Positions 1-5,981 of a stretch of DNA of 7,865 nucleotides are shown piece after piece. Both the position numbers and the translations under genes were made by a program. Every line of letters begins with the position of its first letter. Position 1 is the stretch's first letter. Below the pieces are notes generated by a model. That model ran no database searches. It saw only the letters and a list, made by a program, of their open reading frames with translations, and had not been told where the DNA came from. This stretch comes from CAZTWC01 sp964617105 [NCBI: uncultured Myxococcia bacterium] (GTDB lineage: Bacteria; CAZTWC01). Location: NCBI GenBank assembly GCA_964617105.1, contig CAZTWC010000086.1, positions 3,415-11,279 of the forward strand, written 5' to 3'.

Positions 1-359
1 AAGGCCATGCCAAAAAAACCACTCAACCACATCCAAAACAAGGCTCCGGGCCCGCCATAATGGATGGCCGTTGCCACTCCAGCAATATTCCCGATGCCAA
101 CAGTAGCTGAAAGGGCGGCGGTAAGGGCCTGAAAATGGCTGATATCTCCATCGTGCTCTGGTTTGTCATATTTTCCGCTAATCAATCCCCAACCATGCAA
201 AAATCCGGTAATCTGGATAAAACGCAGTCGGAAAGTAACCACAATTCCGCTACCCAGCAGTAAAATAACAATCAAAGGGATGGTATTGGGCCACCAGTTG
301 GTGGGCCATCCCCAGACATAGGCGTTAAGCGCATCTTTGATTTGAATTAAAATTTCCAA
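1..359 (-). CDS. Sodium:alanine symporter (AGCS family), N-terminal part, runs off the left edge
   Basis: This is the first ~119 codons of a secondary transporter that takes up alanine, glycine or a related amino acid with sodium across the inner membrane. Reading the minus strand gives a short amphipathic N-terminus (MEILIQIKDALNAYVWGWP), a first membrane helix (NTIPLIVILLLGSGIVVTF), then FRLRFIQITGF and the family signature stretch ALSATVGIGNIAGVATAI followed by YGGPGALFWMW. These are hallmark AGCS segments; the GxGNIxGVA part lies in the substrate/cation region. Family proteins are roughly 450-500 residues, so about three quarters lies outside. There is no ATG. The TTG at 359 is preferred because GGAG lies 6 nt upstream; an in-frame TTG at 371 sits next to an in-frame TGA (375-377) and has no ribosome binding site. 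The substrate is not resolvable from this part. Confidence 0.87.
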   Translation of the reverse strand, partial: MEILIQIKDALNAYVWGWPTNWWPNTIPLIVILLLGSGIVVTFRLRFIQITGFLHGWGLISGKYDKPEHDGDISHFQALTAALSATVGIGNIAGVATAIHYGGPGALFWMWLSGFFGMA

Positions 360-365
360 TAGAGA

Positions 366-369
366 CTCC
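366..369 (-). promoter_or_regulatory. Ribosome binding site deciding the symporter start
   Basis: The minus strand reads GGAG followed by 6 nt (tctcta) and then TTG at 359. This makes the second of two in-frame TTG codons the better start. The first TTG (371) overlaps this GGAG and has only AT-rich sequence before it. Confidence 0.45.
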
Positions 370-470
370 AATTGTCAGTTTTTATATACCATAACAAATA
401 GGTTTAAGTTTGCAATAGTTAAGTAGTATAACTAGAAATTGTTCCCGAAAAGAGATGTTACCACCATCCC

Positions 471-514
471 ACATAATGTTATATAATGTTGATCATTGTT
501 AAACAATGTTGATC
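471..514. repeat. 10-bp periodic repeat array with an internal palindrome
   Basis: Four consecutive 10-bp units end in TGTT at 480, 490, 500 and 510: acataATGTT, atataATGTT, gatcATTGTT, aaacaATGTT, followed by gatc. AATGTTGATC occurs exactly twice (485-494 and 505-514), 20 bp apart. CATTGTT and AACAATG form a perfect 7-bp inverted repeat around one central A (494-508). The period equals about one helical turn, so each TGTT faces the same side of the DNA, as expected for cooperative repressor or activator sites. It lies upstream of the symporter and just beyond the premature end of the arylesterase-like gene. It could equally be scar sequence. Confidence 0.55.
478..506 (-). promoter_or_regulatory. 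Possible promoter for the symporter gene, inside the repeat array
   Basis: On the minus strand TTGTTT (506-501) and TATAAC (483-478) are separated by 17 nt. The -10 matches the sigma-70 consensus at 5 of 6 positions, the -35 at only 3 of 6. It would leave a leader of about 110 nt before the TTG at 359. Both elements lie inside the 10-bp repeat array, which would suit an operator. An AT-rich region gives such matches by chance, so confidence is low. Confidence 0.25.
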
Positions 515-531
515 GTGAAAACACTAATCTT

Positions 532-957
532 TTAACTGTCAAAGAGAAGGTCATTGCCATCAGGAGAAACATACAAACTTAATCCATGTGGCCTAAAATC
601 GGGTCCGGGACCTGTGGTCAATAACACCGGCCGAGCATCTTTCAGGTTGGTATCATAGGAAAATACTCCAGTGGCGAATCCTTCATCACCTGCCAATACA
701 GCCCGCCTGTCATAAGCGGAAATATAGGCAATACCCGTTTTGGAATGGATCGTAATATCTTCTGGTCCGATAACACCGGTAATTTCCCTGCAGGTCCCTT
801 CAAAATGGGGAGCCAGGGTATTAAACTGCCCGGCATCCCATACCAGTTTCAAAATCCAAAATCCAACAAACATTACAAAAACAATCAGAATAATAATAGA
901 TTTTTGTCGGCCCAAAAAGCCTCCCTGGTTTGGGGGGATATAAAATTCAAACGACAT
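532..957 (-). pseudogene. Truncated arylesterase/paraoxonase-like protein, membrane-anchored N-terminal part
   Basis: From the ATG at 957 the product is 141 residues: a short cytoplasmic start, one hydrophobic helix (about residues 19-39, SIIILIVFVMFVGFWILKLVW), then DAGQFNTLAPHFEGTC and the first blades of a six-bladed beta-propeller. GPEDITI, TGIAYISAYDRR and FRPHGLSLYVSPDG are the conserved first and second blade motifs of the PON/arylesterase-like family (calcium-dependent lactonase/esterase fold). Such proteins usually run about 350-400 residues; here a TAA follows LLFDS exactly where the next blade should begin, and none of the frames beyond it reads as the rest of the domain. The missing part carries most of the active site, so the product should be inactive. 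A TTG at 1014 could extend it by 19 residues; neither start has a clear Shine-Dalgarno sequence. A genuine short protein is possible but less likely. Confidence 0.7.
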
Positions 958-1112
958 GTTCGTAATATTCTGCCATAATTTTATACCCCGGGCAACCAAA
1001 GATTCAGCGTTCAAGATATATGTCCAATAAATGTCGGAAAAATCTAATAACTTGCTAAATTTGGGCGCAAACCTGGTGTAGTCAGGGGTAATCCGATTGC
1101 AACTCGTTGCCT

Positions 1113-1162
1113 AAGGAGAGTTAATGTCTAAAAACATCATAATATCCCTAAAAACAACTTGA
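1113..1162 (+). other. Strong Shine-Dalgarno sequence with a 12-codon ORF
   Basis: AAGGAGAG (1113-1120) is followed after 3 nt by ATG at 1124, reading MSKNIIISLKTT and then TGA (1160-1162). It is the strongest Shine-Dalgarno sequence in this part of the window, yet it leads only this tiny ORF; the 3-nt gap from the end of the run is short, though 5 nt from the AGGAG core. The TGA overlaps the -35 of the following promoter. It could be a leader peptide, the remnant start of a lost gene, or chance. The peptide has no run of one amino acid of the kind used in attenuation. Confidence 0.2.
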
Positions 1163-1188
1163 CTATTAAGGGTTTTACTGGAAATAAT
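1159..1188 (+). promoter_or_regulatory. Sigma-70-like promoter for the lipoprotein gene
   Basis: TTGACT (1159-1164, 5 of 6 to consensus) and AATAAT (1183-1188, 5 of 6) are separated by 18 nt. Transcription would begin near 1195, giving a leader of about 105 nt to the ATG at 1301. The start would also coincide with the upstream in-frame ATG at 1196. Confidence 0.45.
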
Positions 1189-1300
1189 TTAATCAATGCT
1201 TGTTTACGGAAAAACAATTTGGTCGCTAATTGGGAAAAAACGTGGGGTTTTGGACAAAATCTATTTGCCAAGATTTTTTGCTAAGAATTTGAGTTTAAAT

Positions 1301-1822
1301 ATGCCTAAAAAATTATTTTTTATTTTCCGGATTGCCCTGTTATTGGTTTTAATCTGCGCCTGTGGTGAGCAAAATGAGCCCACCTCTTCTGAATCCACTT
1401 ATGAAAGCACCGATGCAATGGCCAGTGCTATAATTGGATATGATGGTGGTAATATTCGCGGTAAGGCCGGCACTCGACTGGCCGGTGTGTCGCTGCAGAT
1501 TCCGCCGGGCGCTCTCAATGATCCTGTGAATTTTTCGATTTACAGTGTAGCCAGAAAAGCGGAGACTCCCGAAAATATGACCCAGGTTGGACCGGAGGTT
1601 GAAATCACTCCAGCATTGCCGGAGGATGTGCACCCTCTATATAAGTTTCGTCTAACCCTCCCCTACCTGAATGTTACCACTAGCATGGCGGTATATCACA
1701 TTGTTAATGGCAACTTTCAAAAACTTCCGGTGGCGGAGATATCTTCAGAAAACTCCACCATCACCACCAGCACCAAAAATACCGGCCAATTCATCGTGTT
1801 GGCTGAAAACCCAAAAAAGTAG
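1301..1822 (+). CDS. Small lipoprotein with a ZU5-like beta-sandwich segment
   Basis: The product is 173 residues. It opens with a classic lipoprotein signal: MPKK, a hydrophobic core (LFFIFRIALLLVLI) and a lipobox ending CAC, with C21 as the lipidated residue followed by GEQNE. A serine/threonine-rich linker follows to about residue 45. Then come YDGGNIRGKAG (47-57) and SLQIPPGAL (64-72), the Gly-Gly and IPPGAL pattern typical of ZU5 domains, small beta-sandwich modules usually involved in protein binding. The C-terminal part (about 110-170) is beta-rich and ends the domain with GQFIVLAE. No enzyme motif is seen. The reading frame is open from an ATG at 1196, giving 208 residues, but that puts 35 residues before the signal peptide, so I chose 1301, with a weak GAG 7 nt upstream. 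Predicted location is a membrane surface facing the periplasm or outside; function is unknown. Confidence 0.72.
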   Translation: MPKKLFFIFRIALLLVLICACGEQNEPTSSESTYESTDAMASAIIGYDGGNIRGKAGTRLAGVSLQIPPGALNDPVNFSIYSVARKAETPENMTQVGPEVEITPALPEDVHPLYKFRLTLPYLNVTTSMAVYHIVNGNFQKLPVAEISSENSTITTSTKNTGQFIVLAENPKK

Positions 1823-1902
1823 TTTCCACTCCCGTCCAACCACAAAAAAGAAGTAAAACTGTGGGAATCTAAAGAATTTTGATAAACATTTCGATATGTA
1901 AA

Positions 1903-1931
1903 TTAAAGTGTCATTTTCGCAGACGCTTTAG
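1903..1931. terminator. Imperfect hairpin after the lipoprotein gene
   Basis: TTAAAGTGTC (1903-1912) pairs with GACGCTTTAG (1922-1931) through 10 pairs including two G-T wobbles, around a 9-nt loop. It lies 80 nt past the lipoprotein stop and just before the ATPase promoter region. No T tract follows on the plus strand, so intrinsic termination would be weak; it may only be a structured spacer. Confidence 0.22.
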
Positions 1932-1936
1932 AACAC

Positions 1937-1989
1937 CAACTTCTATTTTACGTCGTAAATTATATTGACAACTTCTAAAATACGATGTA
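1937..1989. promoter_or_regulatory. Operator-like direct repeats and palindrome at the ATPase promoter
   Basis: CAACTTCTA occurs exactly at 1937-1945 and 1969-1977. Both copies continue with TACG and GTA at the same offsets, so 16 of 21 positions match (1937-1957 and 1969-1989). The copies are 32 bp apart, about three helical turns. The first contains most of a perfect 6-bp inverted repeat, TTTACG-T-CGTAAA (1947-1959), immediately upstream of the -35. The second overlaps the -35 end, fills the spacer and reaches the -10. This is where a repressor would block RNA polymerase; the protein is not known. Confidence 0.45.
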
Positions 1990-1993
1990 TATT
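1965..1993 (+). promoter_or_regulatory. Near-consensus sigma-70 promoter for the ATPase, probably giving a leaderless mRNA
   Basis: TTGACA (1965-1970, perfect) and TATATT (1988-1993, 5 of 6) have the ideal 17-nt spacing. The expected transcription start is 1999-2001, which coincides with the ATG at 2001. The in-frame TTG at 1965 that would lengthen the protein is the -35 itself and would lie outside the transcript. Confidence 0.7.
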
Positions 1994-2000
1994 TGCGGTT

Positions 2001-3176
2001 ATGATACCTCGATGCATACATATTTCCAGCAAAAACCACTTTTTTTTATTTGGCCCCAGGCAGACCGGAAAAAGTACACTATTGAAATCCTGTTTTCCGG
2101 CTAAATCCACTCTCTATTATGATCTGCTACAATCTGAACTATTTCGACGACTTCAGGTTAATCCTGAGCAATTGCGAAAAGAGGTAATTTATCAGGTCGA
2201 AAATTCAGTTGAAAAGATATCCCATGTAATAATCGATGAAATCCAAAAAGTGCCGGAATTGTTGGATGAAGTACATAGTATGATTGAGTCAAATCTTCCA
2301 GTGGTTTTTGGGATGAGCGGGTCAAGTGCCAGAAAATTAAAACGTAAACGAGCAAATATGTTGGCCGGGAGGGCCTGGACCTATCAACTTTTCCCATTTA
2401 CATATCAGGAAATAGAAAGGTCGTTTGATTTAAGAAATGTTTTACGTTTTGGTACATTACCGGCAGTACATCTATCTAAAAATAATTTTGACAGAGAAGA
2501 GACTCTCAGAGCCTATGTAAACACCTATATCAAAGAAGAGATAGAACTGGAAGCCAATCTGAGAAACCTGGGGGGATTTTTGCGCTTTTTACCATTAAGT
2601 GCCGCTCAAAATGGTGCGGTTTGCAACTTTTCAAACATCGCCAGAGATTGTGGAGTTAGTTATCATACGGTTAAATCTTATTACCAGATCCTTGAAGATA
2701 CCTTGCTGGGATTTTTTATGTATCCTTTTGGACGATCAATACGCAAAAGGATGACAAAGCATCCCAAATTCTATTTTTTTGATACGGGTGTGGTTAGCGC
2801 ATTAAATCGTAAACTAAAAGTTTCTTTAATCGAAAAGACATCTGAATTTGGCCAGAGTTTTGAACATTATTTTATTTGTGAAATCATTAGGATAAATAGT
2901 TACCAGCGGCTTGATTTGGATATCTCTTTCTACAGAACGGAAAAAGGGGCAGAGGTAGATTGCATTATCGAGTTGCCTTCCGGTAAAATACTGGCTATTG
3001 AAATTAAATCAACTTCAGCACCCATAGCATTACACTGTAAAGGGTTGTATTCTTTTAAGCACAAGGTGCCTGATGCTCAATTGATTCTGGCTTGCACTGC
3101 TGATAAACCTTTTAAAATAAATGATGTAACGGTTAAACCGTATATGCAAGTTCTAAAAGAGATAGGCCAGTATTGA
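2001..3176 (+). CDS. AAA_14/DUF4143 family P-loop ATPase
   Basis: The product is 391 residues, the usual length for this family. The N-terminal AAA_14 domain has Walker A GPRQTGKST (18-26) and Walker B HVIIDE (75-80), then MSGSSARKL (105-113), matching the family's sensor-like segment, and LAGRAWTYQLFPFTYQEI (121-138), the usual bridge. The middle DUF4143 part (about 170-300) contains a winged-helix-like stretch with SNIARDCGVSYHTVKSYYQIL (211-231, shown in part). The end resembles a PD-(D/E)XK nuclease fold: E288, E318-V-D320 and E334-I-K336 are present, so the nuclease-type residues look intact. These proteins bind ATP; for most no cellular role is known, and they are often lineage-expanded and stand-alone. 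The start is ATG 2001 because the promoter -35 covers the upstream TTG (1965) and no ribosome binding site is visible. No toxin, antitoxin or nuclease partner lies next to it. Confidence 0.9.
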   Translation: MIPRCIHISSKNHFFLFGPRQTGKSTLLKSCFPAKSTLYYDLLQSELFRRLQVNPEQLRKEVIYQVENSVEKISHVIIDEIQKVPELLDEVHSMIESNLPVVFGMSGSSARKLKRKRANMLAGRAWTYQLFPFTYQEIERSFDLRNVLRFGTLPAVHLSKNNFDREETLRAYVNTYIKEEIELEANLRNLGGFLRFLPLSAAQNGAVCNFSNIARDCGVSYHTVKSYYQILEDTLLGFFMYPFGRSIRKRMTKHPKFYFFDTGVVSALNRKLKVSLIEKTSEFGQSFEHYFICEIIRINSYQRLDLDISFYRTEKGAEVDCIIELPSGKILAIEIKSTSAPIALHCKGLYSFKHKVPDAQLILACTADKPFKINDVTVKPYMQVLKEIGQY

Positions 3177-3194
3177 GACTTCCTGGTGGGAGTC
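3177..3194. terminator. Small hairpin between convergent genes
   Basis: GACTTCC (3177-3183) pairs with GGGAGTC (3188-3194), 7 pairs with one G-T wobble, around the loop TGGT. It begins right after the ATPase stop and ends 8 nt from the glycosidase stop. Neither strand has a following T run, so if it works as a bidirectional terminator it is weak. Confidence 0.3.
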
Positions 3195-3202
3195 CTAAAC
3201 AA

Positions 3203-5947
3203 CTACGGCACCATTTCTACCTTTATCTTTTTTCCTCTGGATCTAACCTGATAAGTCTTGTCCTTTGACTGGCAAAAAACACAGTCCAGGCATTTACTCA
3301 GATTTTTCTCCTCTTCCACCCTGGATGCTTCCTGGCCATTAATTTTTACTGAATATTTACAATTGAACCAGGGGCTAAAACTGCTGGCCTTCATCTTAAA
3401 TTTGATCGTATAGTTTCGGTCCTCGTTGGATTCTATTTCCAACGTTATTCCCATCTCCTTTTTCTCATCCATTTTAAAGAAGGTGCCATCGTACATGGTA
3501 AAATCACTTTGGCCTGAGGGATAGGCCAGCAAGTGCAATTCGCCCTTAACTTTGTCCATATCCTTTACGCTGGCCTTTTCCGCAGCCACCAGAGTATCCA
3601 CTCCAGGAGGAAGCATGGGTAACAATGCGCCGGCCCGGACATAGAGAGGCATCCTTTCCAAAGGCCACCAACGGTTCTTTTCCTCGGTGGGACCCTGGAC
3701 CACCGCATCGGTAAAAAAATCTATCCAGCGGCCCGGCGGAAAAAAGATATCTCTTTTGCCGCCCGCTTTATAAATTGGGGCCACCAACAGAGAGTCGCCG
3801 AACATATATTGAAACCTGGCAGTGTAGGCTGGTTGGCTCTGGGGAAAATGGAAAAATAGGGGACGCATCACCGGAAGACCGCCGCTAGACGCCTGTTCAG
3901 CAATGGTATAGATATAGGGGATAAATTGCATGCGCATCTGGGCTAACTGGCGGTATATATCCAGAGTTTGTTGGTCATAAAGGTTGAAATCCCAAGGATT
4001 GTGGCTCTCTCCCCCTCCGCCCAATTGCATAATCGGAGAAAAAACCCCAAACTGGCTCCAGCGAATCAACACCTCTTTGGCCGGAGATCCATTTCGAAAT
4101 CCGCCAATATCAGAGCCATAATAGGGAAAACCGCTGATAGCCAGAGATAGACCGGCATTAATAGCAGATGGCAGTCCGCCCACTTTCAGTTTACCTTTGC
4201 CGCCACCCTCTTTAGTAATCAGATCCCCGAAAAAAGAGAAATCATTGTCCAAATCACCAGACCGGGAGGTCATGTGATACTTCTGTTCCCGGAGTGCACC
4301 TGCCCTGGCAATGATGAAACCATCTCCTTTTTTGGTTTCCATAATCTGATCGTAAAATGCCTTGTGATAGAGTAGAGAATATTTGGAATGCATCTCTCTA
4401 TTGGTCTCACCGCTTTTAAATTTAAAAAGGTATTTTAGGGGCAGGCTACCGGTTCCGTAAGGGATAACCCCTTCGCCGCCATCAAGTTTGAAGCCGTCTA
4501 TCCCCATCTGTAAAAGGTTCTTGATCTTGGCCCTGTACCAATCGGTGGCATGGGGATTGGTAAAATCGATTATACTACCGATTCCTTTCCTCCAGGATAA
4601 AGGCAGAGGTTCATTTAAATGGTCTGTGACAAAATATCCAGCTGTTTCGGCATGTTCATACAGATCTCCGCAATAGTTCATTCCAGCCATCTCATCACTA
4701 TCATCGGTAAAATTTATGTACTCGGTCATCCATAATGCCACTTTGAAGCCCAAACGGTGCAATTCATCGATCATTTTTCTGGGATCGAGAAACTGGAGTT
4801 TATTAAATTCCATGCTGTTGTAACAGGTTTCCCAGGGAGAATCGATCCCAATCAGGCTGCCAGGGATTTTATACTGTCGCATTTTAGCCGCATCATCCAG
4901 AACAATTCGATAGGAAGAGACCTTGTTGCGCCAATGCTGGGGCGCAAATACCCATTTAGGTGGCAGATGGGGATTACCGGTAATTTTCAGATAGGATTTA
5001 TAAACTTCCGCGGGGTTGGTAGCAGAAAAGAGATGAAACTTAAACTGATTGGTATAAACCAAAAAGCCAAAATTGGGGTCATTGTCCTGCCCCAGATCAA
5101 AATCCATGGCCTGGTAGGTGTCCACCAGTAAACCATAGTTGCGGGAACTCAGCAAAAAAGGAACAATAAAATGCACTTCATTGTGACCAGATTCCATCTT
5201 CTCATGAAGATCTCTCTGTAGTTGCCTGTATTTACCGGTATTATTAAAGTGGTCAAACTGCTCACCCAACCCATAAAACTGCTCCTCTACCCGGAAAGAA
5301 TCTTTATCATTGCTCCCTTTACCTCTGGCAAAGGCCAGCCCTACAGCAAAAACATCTTTATGGGGAAAGACTTTCAACTCCAACAATAACTGGTTGAACT
5401 CTCCTATACGGACAAATAGTTTAACTTCACGGTCAACCTCTTTTTCCGGGGATTTAAAGGTTACTACTACTCCCTGCTGATAATTGTCTATGCTACCCAC
5501 CTGCCCGACATTGTAATTATGCTCCTGCAATTTTCCTTTAACCGTTTTTCTTACCCGGTAAAAGAGAGAAGTTGAAGAATATTTTGATTTACTGTCCGCT
5601 TCAGCCACCCGGTATCTAGGAGTCACCAGGGCCAACCCACCGTTTCGCCGATCGATCTCCAGCCGGTAATCGCCGGCTTCCACCAGGTATTTAGTTTCCA
5701 TAGTGCTCCATTTGATTGAAGGCATCTCTCCTGGTTCGGGGATAATTTCCGGCTGCTTGGTGCCGCCATCGCCTTTCTCTATACCGCCTCCGTCGGAAAT
5801 ACCGGCGGAGGAGAAATAGTCATTTTTTCCATCTTTGGCCATACAGTTAACCAGGGCAACCATAGAGAATATCACTATTACCATAGTTAAAAATTGCGCC
5901 ATTGTACGACTGCAATTACCAGCAGGAGTTTTGATAATTTTTTTCAC
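3203..5947 (-). CDS. Glycoside hydrolase family 31 lipoprotein (alpha-glucosidase/alpha-xylosidase type)
   Basis: The 914-residue product is a predicted exported lipoprotein that cleaves alpha-linked sugars by a retaining mechanism. The signal region ends MVALVNC with C35 lipidated (Asn before it is unusual), then a Gly/Asp/Glu linker to about residue 75. An N-terminal beta-sandwich covers about 85-325 (FYGLGEQFDHFN, 224-235, is the family's G.GE loop). The catalytic barrel covers about 330-690: IGIDSPWET (366-374), GFKVALWMTEY (400-410), GIDGFKLDGGE (482-492) with nucleophile D489, SRSGDLD (561-567) with likely acid/base D565, and FPYYGSDIGGF (607-617). C-terminal beta domains follow, ending in a cysteine-rich patch (C863, C886, C889, C892). 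All key residues are present, so it should be active; the exact substrate is not readable. The start is GTG with AAAGGAAA placed 7 nt upstream. It is last in the minus-strand unit, 34 nt after the methyltransferase gene. Confidence 0.93.
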   Translation of the reverse strand: MKKIIKTPAGNCSRTMAQFLTMVIVIFSMVALVNCMAKDGKNDYFSSAGISDGGGIEKGDGGTKQPEIIPEPGEMPSIKWSTMETKYLVEAGDYRLEIDRRNGGLALVTPRYRVAEADSKSKYSSTSLFYRVRKTVKGKLQEHNYNVGQVGSIDNYQQGVVVTFKSPEKEVDREVKLFVRIGEFNQLLLELKVFPHKDVFAVGLAFARGKGSNDKDSFRVEEQFYGLGEQFDHFNNTGKYRQLQRDLHEKMESGHNEVHFIVPFLLSSRNYGLLVDTYQAMDFDLGQDNDPNFGFLVYTNQFKFHLFSATNPAEVYKSYLKITGNPHLPPKWVFAPQHWRNKVSSYRIVLDDAAKMRQYKIPGSLIGIDSPWETCYNSMEFNKLQFLDPRKMIDELHRLGFKVALWMTEYINFTDDSDEMAGMNYCGDLYEHAETAGYFVTDHLNEPLPLSWRKGIGSIIDFTNPHATDWYRAKIKNLLQMGIDGFKLDGGEGVIPYGTGSLPLKYLFKFKSGETNREMHSKYSLLYHKAFYDQIMETKKGDGFIIARAGALREQKYHMTSRSGDLDNDFSFFGDLITKEGGGKGKLKVGGLPSAINAGLSLAISGFPYYGSDIGGFRNGSPAKEVLIRWSQFGVFSPIMQLGGGGESHNPWDFNLYDQQTLDIYRQLAQMRMQFIPYIYTIAEQASSGGLPVMRPLFFHFPQSQPAYTARFQYMFGDSLLVAPIYKAGGKRDIFFPPGRWIDFFTDAVVQGPTEEKNRWWPLERMPLYVRAGALLPMLPPGVDTLVAAEKASVKDMDKVKGELHLLAYPSGQSDFTMYDGTFFKMDEKKEMGITLEIESNEDRNYTIKFKMKASSFSPWFNCKYSVKINGQEASRVEEEKNLSKCLDCVFCQSKDKTYQVRSRGKKIKVEMVP

Positions 5948-5952
5948 AACTA

Positions 5953-5960
5953 TTTCCTTT
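5953..5960 (-). promoter_or_regulatory. Ribosome binding site for the GTG start of the GH31 gene
   Basis: The minus strand reads AAAGGAAA with the AGGA core 7 nt before the GTG at 5947. It supports the GTG start rather than the internal ATG at residue 16, which would remove the basic start of the signal peptide. The 34-nt gap is AT-rich and could hold a weak -10, but no -35 is clear. Confidence 0.6.
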
Positions 5961-5981
5961 TAATATATTTATTTTTCTAAA

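Larger units (their letters stand above)
958..1300. other. Divergent intergenic region (343 nt)
   Basis: This lies between the minus-strand arylesterase-like gene and the plus-strand lipoprotein gene. It holds a plus-strand promoter (1159-1188), a strong Shine-Dalgarno sequence with a 12-codon ORF (1113-1162), and a small hairpin GCAAC-tc-GTTGC (1099-1110). The part 1196-1300 is open in the lipoprotein frame and may be leader or an N-terminal extension. I saw no convincing promoter for the minus-strand gene and no RNA gene. Confidence 0.6.

Noticed and set aside
482-487. Perfect TATAAT on the plus strand as a promoter
   Set aside because: No -35 is found at the right distance (459-464 is TACCAC), and it would read only into the opposite strand of the truncated gene.
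471-514. The 10-bp repeats as a CRISPR array or insertion-sequence end
   Set aside because: The units are far too short and have no spacers, there is no transposase, and no matching terminal repeat was seen elsewhere in the window.
532-545. Simple frameshift explaining the early stop in the arylesterase-like gene
   Set aside because: Reading the other minus-strand frames past 540 gives no sequence like the expected next propeller blade, so a single indel does not restore the protein.
740-978. Two overlapping plus-strand open frames opposite the arylesterase-like gene
   Set aside because: The minus strand has family motifs and a membrane helix; the plus-strand frames have neither.
1349-1633. 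94-codon open frame on the minus strand opposite the lipoprotein gene
   Set aside because: It lies wholly inside a gene with a clear signal peptide and ZU5 motifs, and its product resembles no family I recognise.
1823-1867. Inverted repeat TTTCCAC ... GTGGGAA after the lipoprotein stop, considered as a terminator
   Set aside because: The loop is 31 nt, one pair is G-T, and no T run follows.
2001-3176. ATPase as part of a toxin-antitoxin or defence pair
   Set aside because: No codirectional partner gene lies next to it; the neighbours are a lipoprotein and a convergent glycosidase. The family name alone does not support such a role.
4757-5131. 124-codon open frame on the plus strand inside the GH31 gene
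   Set aside because: It is antisense to the catalytic domain, whose GH31 motifs fix the coding strand; no independent start signal or motif is seen.
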